Below, piece by piece: positions 55,401 through 64,000 of a DNA stretch of 64,000 nt. Made by a program: the position numbers and the translations under genes. The DNA is from Ryuthela nishihirai (lineage: Eukaryota > Arthropoda > Arachnida > Araneae > Heptathelidae). The notes beneath the pieces were generated by a model. That model worked only from the letters and a program-made list of their open reading frames with translations. It was not told the DNA's origin and made no database searches. Position 1 is the first letter of the stretch. Every line of letters starts with the position of its first letter. The stretch is taken from positions 15,823,901-15,887,900 of the forward strand of contig JAWZYU010000013.1 in the NCBI GenBank assembly GCA_038380435.1, given 5' to 3'.

Positions 55401-58400
55401 AATACCACGGGGACCTGACAAAAGTGACCTGAAGACCATGTCATGGGGACCTCACAAAAGTGGCTTGAAAGCAACATCACGGAACCTCACAAAAATGGCC
55501 TGAAGACCATATTAGGGGACCTCACAAAAGAGGCCTGAAAACCATATCACGGGGACCTCACAAAAGTGGCCTGAAAGCAATATCACGGAGACATTACAAA
55601 AGTTGCCTCGAGACCATATCACGTGGACCTCACAAAAGTGGCTTGAAAGCAATATCACGGGACCTCACAAAAGTGGTCTGAAAACCATATTAGGGACCTC
55701 ACAAAAGTGACCTGAAAACCATATTAGGGGACCTCACAAAAGTGACCTGAAAACCATATCACAGGGACCTCACAAAAGTGGCCTGAAAGCAATATCACGG
55801 GAACTCAAAAAAAGTGGACTGAAGACCATATAACGGGACCTCACAAAAGTGGCTTGAAAGCAATATCACGGGACCTCAGAAAAGTGGCCTGAAAACCATA
55901 TCGGGGAACCTCACAAAAGAGACCTGAAAACCATATCACAGGGACGTCACAAAAGTGGCCTGAAAGCAATATCACAGGGACCTAAAAAAAGTGGCCTGAA
56001 GACCATATAATGGGACCTCACAAAAGTGGCATTAAGGCCGTATCACAGGGAGCTCAAAAAGTGGCCTGTAGACCATATCACGGGGACCACACAACAGTGG
56101 CCTGAAAGCAATATCACGGGGACTTCACAAATGTGGCCTGAAAGCAATATCATGGGGACCTCACAAATGTGGCCTGAAAGCAATATCACAGGGATATCAG
56201 AAAAGTGGTCTGAAAGCATTATCGCGGGACCTCACAAAAGTGGCCTGAAAGCAATATCACGGGGACTTCACAAAAGTGGCCTGAAAGCAATATCACGGGG
56301 ACCTCACAAATTGGGCCTGAAAGCAATATCATGGGGACTTCACAAAAGTGGCAGGAAAGTAATATCATTGGGACCTCACAAAAGTTGCCTCGAGATAATA
56401 TCACACCGACCGCAGAAGTGGCTTGAAAGTAATATCACGGGGACCTCCCAAAAGTGGCTTGAAAGCAATAACACGGGGACATCACAAAAGTGGCCTGAAA
56501 CCAATATCATGCGGACCTCACAAAAGAGGCCTGAAGACCATATCACAGGGACCTCACAAAAGTTGCCTCCAGGTAATATCACAGGGACCTCACGAAAGTT
56601 GCCTCCAGGTAATATCACAGGGACCTTACAAAAGTGGCTTGAAAGCAATGTCACAGGACCTCACAAAAGTGGCCTGAAGACCATATCAGGGGGACCTCAC
56701 AAGAGTGACCAGAAGACATTGTCACGGGGACCTCACAAAAGAGGCCCGAAGACAATATCACAGGGACCTCATAAAATTCGCATGAAAGTAATATCACTGG
56801 GACCTCACAAATGTTGCCTCGAGATAATATCACAGGGACTTCACAAAAGTGGCCCCGAGATAATATCACAGGGACTTCACAAAAGTTGCTTGAAAGCAAA
56901 ATCATGGAACCTCACAAAAGTGGCCTGAAGACCATATCAGGGGTACCTCACAAACGTGACCTGAAGACCATGTCACAGGGACCTCACAAAAGAAGCCTGA
57001 AAACCATTTCACGGGGACCTCACAGAAGTGGCCTGAAAGCAATATCACGGGGACCTCACAAAAGTGGCCTGAAAGCAATATTATGGAGACCTCACAAAGA
57101 TGCCTGAATGCAATATTATGGGGACCTCACAAAAGTGGACTGAAAGCAATATCACAAGGCCCTCACAAAAGTGTCCTGAAGACCATATCACAGGGACCTC
57201 ACAAAATTTGCCTCGAGACCATATCAGGGGGACCTCACAAAAGTGGCCTGAAGACCATATCACGGGGACTTCTCAAAAGTAGCCTGAAAGGAATATCACT
57301 GGGACCTCATAAAAGTGGGCTAAAGACCATATCAAGGGGACCACACAAAAGTGGGCTAAAGACCATATCACAGGGACCTCACAAAAGTGGCCTGATAGCA
57401 ATATCACAGGGACCTCACTAAAGTAGCCTGAAGACAATAGCACGGCGACCTCACAAAAGTGGCCTGAAAACAATACCAGGTGGACTTCACAAAAGTGGCC
57501 TGAAAGCAATATCACGGGGACCTCACAAAAGTGGCATGAAAACCATATCACAAGGACCTCACAAAATTGTACTGAAAGCAATATCACAGGGACCTCACAC
57601 AAGTGGCCTGAAGACCATATCACGGGGACCTGACAAAAGTGGCCTGAATGCAATATCATGGGGACCTCACAAAAGTGGACTGAAAGCAATAACACGGGGA
57701 CCTCACAAAAGTGGCTTGAAAGCAATTTCACGCGAACCTCAGAAAAGTTGCTTGAATGCAATATCATGGGGACCTCAGCAAAATGGACTGAAGACCATAT
57801 CATGGAGATCTCACAAAAGTGGTCTGAAGATCATATCACGGGATTCTCACAAAAGTGACCTGAAGACCATATCACAGGAACCTCATAAAAGCAGCCTGAA
57901 AGCAATATCACAGGGACCTCACAAAGTGGGTTGAAAGCAATATCACGGGGACCTCACAAAATTGTACTGAAAGCGATATCACGGGGTCCTCACAAAAGTG
58001 GCCTGAAGACATTGTCACAGGGACCTCAAAAAAGAGGCCCGAAGACCATATCATGGGGACATCAGAAAAGTGGCATGAAAGTAATATCACGGGGACCTCA
58101 CAAAAGTGGCCTCGAGATAATATCACAGGGACCTCACAAAAGTGGCCTCGAGATATATCATGGGACCTCACAAAAGTGGCCTGAAGACCATGTCACGGGG
58201 ACCTCAGAAAGAGGCCTGAAGACCATATCACGGGGACCTCACAAAAGTGGCCTGAAAGCAATGTCACGAGAACCTCAGAAAAGTGACCTGAAGACCGTAT
58301 CACGGGACCTAACAAAAGTGGCCTGAAGACCATATCACGTGGACCTCACAAAGAAGCCTGAAGACCATATCACGGGACCTCACAAAAGTGACCTGAAGAC

Positions 58401-60690
58401 CAATTCATGGGGACCCCACAAAAGTGGCCTGAAAGCAATATCACGGGGACCTCACAAAAGTGGCCTGAAAGCAATATCAAGGTGACCTCACAAAAGTGGA
58501 CTGTAAGCAATATCACGGTGATCTCACAAAAGTGGCCTGAAAGCAATATCACGGTGACCTCACAAAAGTGGACTGTAAGCAATATCACGGGGATCTCACA
58601 AAAGTGGCCTGAAAGCAATATCACTGGGCCCTCACAGGTGGCCTGAAGACCATATCACGGGGTCCTCACAAAAGTGGCCTGAAAGCAATATCACGGTGAC
58701 CACACAAAAGTGGACTGTAAGCAATATCACGGGGATCTCACAAAAGTGGCCTGAAAGCAACATCACTGGGCCCTCACAAAGGTGGCCTGAAGACCATATC
58801 ACGGGGTCCTCACAAAAGTAGCCTGAAAGCAATATCACGGGGACCTCACAAAAGTGGCAAGAAAGTAATATCACGGGGACCTCACAAAAGTTGCCTAGAG
58901 ATAATATCACAGGGACCTACCAAAGTGGACTGAAAGGAATATCACGGGGACCTCACAAAAGTGGCCTCGAGATAATATCACAGGAAACTCACAAAAGTGG
59001 CTTGAATGGAATATCACGGGACCTGAAAAAAGTGGCCTGAAGACCATATCACGAGCACCTCACAAAAGTGACCTGAAAGCAATATCACGGCGACCTCATA
59101 ATAGTGGTCTGAAAGCAATATCACGGGGACCTCACAAAAGTGGCCAGAAAGCAATATCACAGGAACCTCACAAAAGTGGCATGAAAGCAATATCAAGGAG
59201 ACCTCACAAAAGTGACTTGAAAGCAATATCACGGGTCCTCACAAAAGTGGACTGAAAGCAATATCACAGGGACCTCACAAAATTGGATTTAAAGCAATAT
59301 CACGGGTCCTCACAAAAGTGGACTGAAAGCAATATCACAGGGACCTCACAAAATTGGACTTAAAGCAATATCACGGGGACATCACAAAAGTGGCCTGAAG
59401 ACGATATCACGGTACCTCACAAAAGTGGCCTGAAAACCATATCACGAGGACCTCACAAAATTGACCTGAAGAACATATCATGGGGACCTCACAAAAGCTG
59501 CCTGAAAGCAATATCCTTTGACCTCCCAAAAGTGGCCTGAAGACGATATCACGGGGACCTCAGAAAAGTGACCTGAAGACTATACCACGGAGATCTCACA
59601 AAAGTGACCTGAATATCATATCACGGGGAACTCACAGAAGTGGCCTGCAGACCATATCACGGGGACCTCACAAAAGTGGCCTGAATGCAATATCATGGGG
59701 ACCCCACAAAAGTGGCCTGAATGCAATATCATGGGGACCCAACAAAAGTGGCCTGAAATCAATATCACGAGAACCTCACAAAGGTAGCCTGAACACCATA
59801 TCACGGGGAACTCATAAAAGGGGTCTGAAAACCATATCATAGAGACCTGACAAAAGTGGCCTGAAGACCATATGACGTAGACCTCACAACAGTAGCCCGA
59901 AGACCACATCACGGGGACCTTACAAAAGTAGTCTGAAGACCATATCACAGGGAACTTACAAAAGTGGCCTGAAATCAATATCACGAGAACCTCACAAAGG
60001 TAGCCTGAACACCATATCACGCGGACCTCAAAAAAGTGGCCTGAACGCAATATCATGGGGACCTCACAAAAGTGGCCTGAAGTCCATATCACGGGGACGT
60101 CAGAAAAGTGGCCTGAAGACCATATCAGGGGGACCTCACAAAAGTGACCTGAAGACTATATTACGGGGAACTCACAAAAGAGGCGTGAAGACCATATCAC
60201 AGGGAACTCAGAAAAGTGGACTGAAAGCAATATAACGGGGACCACACAAAAGTGGCCTTGAGACCATATCACGGTACCTCGAAAAAGTGGCCTGAAAGCA
60301 ATATCAAGGGGACCTCCCCAAAGTGGTTAGAAAGCAATATCACAGGGACTCACAAAAGTGGACTGGAAGCTATATCACGGGACCTCACAAAAGTCACCTG
60401 AAAGTAATAATAAGGGGACCTCACAAAAGTGGCCTGAATGCAATATCATGCGGACTCACAAAAGTGGCCTGAAAAATATATCACGGGACCTCACAAAAAT
60501 GGCCTGAAGACCATATCACAGGGACCTCGCAAACGTGGCTTGGAAGCAATATCATGGGACCTCACAAAAGTTTCCTGAAGACCATATCAGGGGGACCTCA
60601 CAAAACTGACCTGAAAGCAATATCACGGGGACCTCTCAAAAGTGGCCTGAAAGCACTATCATGGGCACGTCACAAAAGTAGCCTGAAAGG
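52431..60690 (-). repeat. 36-bp satellite, block 2 (minus orientation)
   Basis: About 8.3 kb of GGGGACCTCACAAAAGTGGC units joined by CTGAAGACCATATCAC (type A), CTGAAAGCAATATCAC (type B) or CTCGAGATAATATCAC (type C). All are 36 bp; for example, units start at 53041 and 53077. Types are interspersed, with runs of nearly identical neighbours such as 53041-53150. The open frames on both strands (up to 300 codons at 56026-56928) reflect the unit length divisible by three. Confidence 0.97.
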
Positions 60691-61029
60691 TGAGGTTCTC
60701 TGTGATATTGCTTTCAAGCCACTTTTGTGAGGTCCCCGTGATATGGTCTTCAGGCCACTTTTGTAAGATCAAAGTGATATTGTTTTCAGGCCACTTTTGT
60801 TAGGTCACCGTAATATTGCTTTCAGGCCACTTTTCGGAGGTTCCCGTGATAATGTCTTCAGGCCACTTTTGTGAAGTCCTCGTGATATTGCTTTCAGGCC
60901 AGTTTAGTGAGGTCCCCCGACATGGTCTTCAGGAAACTTTTGTGAGGTCCCATGATATTGCTTCCAAGCCACGTTTGCGAGGTCCCTGTGATATGGTCTT
61001 CAGACCATTTTTGTGAGGTCCCCGTGACA
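60691..61029 (+). repeat. 36-bp satellite, block 3 (plus orientation, short)
   Basis: About nine units of plus orientation between two switches, at 60690/60691 (GAAAG then GTGAGGTTC) and 61029/61030 (CCCGTGACAT then GGGAACCTCAC). The short length makes it a candidate small inversion. Confidence 0.93.
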
Positions 61030-62650
61030 TGGGAACCTCACAAAAGTGTCATGAAATAAATATCACGTCAACCTCACAAAAGTAGCCTGAAGACCATGTC
61101 ATGGGGACCTCACTAAAGTGGCCTGAAGAACATATCATGGGGTCCTGACAAAAGTAGCCTGAAGACCACATGACGTGGACCTCACAAAATTGGACAGAAA
61201 GCGATATCACGGGGACCTCACAAAAGTGGCCTGAAGACCATTCACAGGTACCTCACAAAAGTGGCCTGAAGACCATATCACGGATACCTCACAAAAGTGG
61301 CTTGAAAGCAATATCACGGGACCTCACAAAAGTGGCCTAAAGACGATATCAGGGGACATCACAAAAGTTGCCTGAAGACCATATCACGAAGACCTCACAA
61401 AAGTGACCTGAAAGTAATATCACTGGTACCTCACAAAAGAGTCCTGAAGACCATATCACGGGAACCTCACAAAATGGCCTGAAGATCATATCACCGGGAC
61501 CTCACAAAAGTGGCCTGAATGCAATATCATGGGGACCTCACAAAAGTGGCCTGAAATCGATATCACGAGAACCTCACAAAAGTGGCCTGAAGACCATATC
61601 ACGGTGACCTCACAAAAGTGGCCTGAAAGCAATATGACGGGGACCTCAGAAAAGTGACTTGAAAGCAATATCGAGACCTGAGAAAAGTGGACTGAAATCA
61701 ATATCACGGGCATGTCACAGAAGTTGCCTCGAGACCATATCACGAGGAACGCAATAAATTTGCTTGAAAGCAATATCACGGATACCTCACAAAAGTGGCT
61801 TGAAAGCAATATCACGGGACCTCACAAAAGTGGCTCGAAGACCATATCAGGGTACATCACAATAGTGGCCTGAAGACCATATCACGTGGACCTCACAAAA
61901 ATGGCCTGTAGACCATATCAGGGGTCTCACAAAAGTGACCTGAAGACCATATCGCGGGGACGTCACAAAAGATGCCTGAAAACCATATCACGAGGACCTC
62001 ACAAAAGTGGACTGAAAGTAATATCACGGGAACCTCACAAAAGTGGTCTGAAGACCATATCAGAAGGACATCAGAAAAGTGGCATGAAAGCAATATCACA
62101 GGGACCTCACAAAACTGACCTGAATACCATATCATTGGGACCTCAAAAAAGTGGCCTGTAGACCATATCACGGGGACCTCACAAAAGTGAACTGTAGAGA
62201 CCATGTCACGGGGACCTCACAAAAGTGGCCTGAAGACCATATCAGAAGGACATCAGAAAAGTGGCATGAAAGCAATATCACAGGGACCTCACAAAACTGA
62301 CCTGAATACCATATCACTGGGACCTCACAAAACTGACCTGAATACTATTTCACCAGGACCTCACAAAAGTGGGCTGAACACCATATCACGGAGACTTCAC
62401 CAAAGTGGCCTGAACGCAATATCACGGGGACCTAACAAAAGTGGCCTGAAGACCATATCACAGGGACCTCACTAAACAGGCTATATCACGGGGACACCGA
62501 ATATATATACCACTGAAAACTATATCACAGGGACCTCACAAACGTGGCATGAAAGTAATATCACGGGGACCTCACAAAATTTGCCTCAGGATAATATCAC
62601 AGGGACCTCACGAAAGTGGCCTCGAGATAATATCACAGGAACCTCACAAA
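61030..62650 (-). repeat. 36-bp satellite, block 4 (minus orientation)
   Basis: Type A, B and C units as in block 2. A locally repeated sub-block, AAGTGG.CTGAAGACCATATC followed by AGAAGGACATCAGAAAAGTG, occurs at about 62041-62120 and again at 62223-62300. The 182-bp offset indicates recent multi-unit duplication. A short non-satellite patch (AATATATATACCACTG) is at about 62499-62515. Confidence 0.95.
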
Positions 62651-64000
62651 AGATATTTTTCCCCGTGATATTGCTTTCAGGACACTTTTATGAGGTCCTC
62701 GCGGCATGGTCATCTGGTCACTTTTTTGTGAGGTCCCCGTGATATGGTCTTGAGGCCACTTTTGTGAGGTCTCCATGATATTGTCTTCAGGCCACTTTTG
62801 TGAGGTCCCCTTGATATTGTCTTCAGGCTACTTTTGTGAGGTCCTCGTGATATGGTCTTCAGGTCACTTTTGTGAGATCCTCCTGATATGGTCTTCGGGC
62901 CACTTTTGTGAGGTTCCCGTGATATTACTTTCAGGCCGCTTTTGTGGAGTCCCCGAGTTATTGCTCTCAGGCCACTTTTGTGAGGTTCCCTTAATATTGC
63001 TTTCAGGCCATTTTTGTGAGGTCCACGTGCTATGGTCTTCAGGCCACTATTGTGATGTACCCTGATATGGTTTTTGGGCCACTTTGTGAGGTCCCGTGAT
63101 ATTTCTTTGAAACCACTTTTGTGAGGTCCCCTGATATTGTCTTCAGTCCACTTTCTGAGGTCCCGTGATATTGCATTCAGGCAACTTTTGTGAGGTCCCC
63201 GTGATATGGTCTTCAGGCCACTTTTGTGAGGTCCTTGTGATATTTCTTTCAGGCCACTTTGTGAGATCCCTATGATATGGTCTTCAGCCCACTTTTGTGA
63301 GGTCCCCATGATATGATCTTCAGGCCACTTTTGTCAGGTCCCTGTCATATTGTTTTCAGGCCACTTTTGTGAGGTCCCCGTGATATGGTCTTCATACCAC
63401 TTTAGTGAGGTCCCCGTGACATGGTCTTCAGGACACTTTTGTGAGGTCCATGTGATATGGTCTTCAGGCCACTTTTGTGAGGTTCCCGTGATATTACTTT
63501 CAGACCCTTTTGTGAGGTCCTCGTGATATGGTTTTCAAGTTTCTATTGTGAGGTCCCCGTAATATGGTCTTCAGGTCACTTTTGTAAGCTCGGTGTGATA
63601 TGGTCTTCATGACACTTTTGTAAGGTCCCATGATATTGCTTTCAGGCCACTTTTGTGAGTTCCCGTGATATTGTGTTTAGACCACTTTTGTAAGGCCCAC
63701 GTGATATTGCTTTCAGACCACTTTTGTGAAGTCCCGTGATATGGTCATCAGGCCACTTTTGTGAGGTCCCCATGATATGGTCTTGAGGCCACTTTTGTGA
63801 GGTCCTCGTGATATGGTCTTCAGGTCACTTTTGAGAGATCCCCTGATATGGTCTTCACGCCACTTTTGTTAGGTCCCCTTGATATTGCTTTCATGCCACT
63901 TTTGTGAGGTTCCCGTGATATTGCTTTCAGGCCACTTTTGTAAGGTACTCGTGATATGGTCTCCAGGTCACTTTTGTGAGGTCCCCATGATATGGTCTTC
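62651..64000 (+). repeat. 36-bp satellite, block 5 (plus orientation), continuing past the window
   Basis: Plus-oriented units with GATATGGTCTTCAGG and GATATTGCTTTCAGG variants, i.e. the same types A and B as block 2 in reverse. The array does not end inside the window. Confidence 0.96.

Noticed and set aside
56026..56928. 300-codon frame in the 36-bp satellite
   Set aside because: The unit length is divisible by three and lacks stops; other frames are equally open and indels break all of them within a few hundred bases.
44239..64000. CRISPR array (36-bp repeats)
   Set aside because: Units are directly contiguous with no unique spacers, orientation changes several times, and the genome is eukaryotic.
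44239..64000. CENP-B box in the satellite
   Set aside because: I could not find the NTTCGNNNNANNCGGGN pattern in the unit; a centromere role is therefore only a general possibility.

Overview
This is a window of animal (metazoan) nuclear DNA. It has a spliced protein-coding gene with GT-AG introns of 5.1 and 2.6 kb, AT-rich intergenic DNA, tRNA-derived SINEs, Tc1/mariner, hAT-like and piggyBac-like transposons, non-LTR retrotransposon wrecks and a large tandem-repeat array. There is no prokaryotic gene organisation. The transposon mix suits an invertebrate, perhaps an arthropod or an aquatic invertebrate, but I cannot name the species from sequence alone.

Layout. (1) 1-12753: the last three visible coding exons of one plus-strand gene (3121-3359, 8487-9096, 11663-12753). 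Intron phases join perfectly and give about 645 codons ending at a TGA. The product is Ser/Thr/Gln/Pro-rich, looks disordered, carries SUMO-acceptor-like motifs and resembles a nuclear regulator; I do not recognise the family. The introns hold a Tc1-like element carrying a SINE, a second Tc1 fragment, an hAT-like MITE with an 8-bp target duplication and a decayed Tigger/Jerky-type transposase. (2) 12754-26400: mostly AT-rich intergenic DNA with dated insertions. These include a three-layer nest at 19610-21707 (Tc1, a tRNA-SINE inside it, a second SINE inside that), a TTAA-type MITE and a second hAT MITE. (3) 26400-38290: GC-richer, transposon-dense DNA with many long G/C runs, more SINE copies, another Tc1 family, nested hAT MITEs and a 42-bp perfect palindrome. 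(4) 38289-44238: broken non-LTR retrotransposons (endonuclease, reverse transcriptase and RNase H remnants). A roughly 0.5-kb unit occurs twice, 3.3 kb apart, and contains one copy of a 43-bp repeat in one place and fifteen in the other. (5) 44239-64000, continuing past the window end: about 18 kb of a 36-bp satellite in five blocks of alternating orientation (+, -, +, -, +). Subfamilies drift along the array, and SINE copies, a tRNA-like insertion and a 25-bp repeat lie in or beside it.

Only one gene in the window is credibly functional. Nearly all other open reading frames are shadows of repeats. SINE-1 read backwards gives the same Cys/His-containing peptide about ten times. The 36-bp satellite is open in several frames because 36 is a multiple of three. 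The 43-bp minisatellite makes a 43-residue peptide repeat because three units equal 43 codons. The most unusual features are the orientation-switching 36-bp satellite with its embedded TGACGTCA octamers, the duplicated locus whose minisatellite differs 15:1, the perfect palindrome at 37083-37124, and the nested insertions whose target duplications give a relative history.
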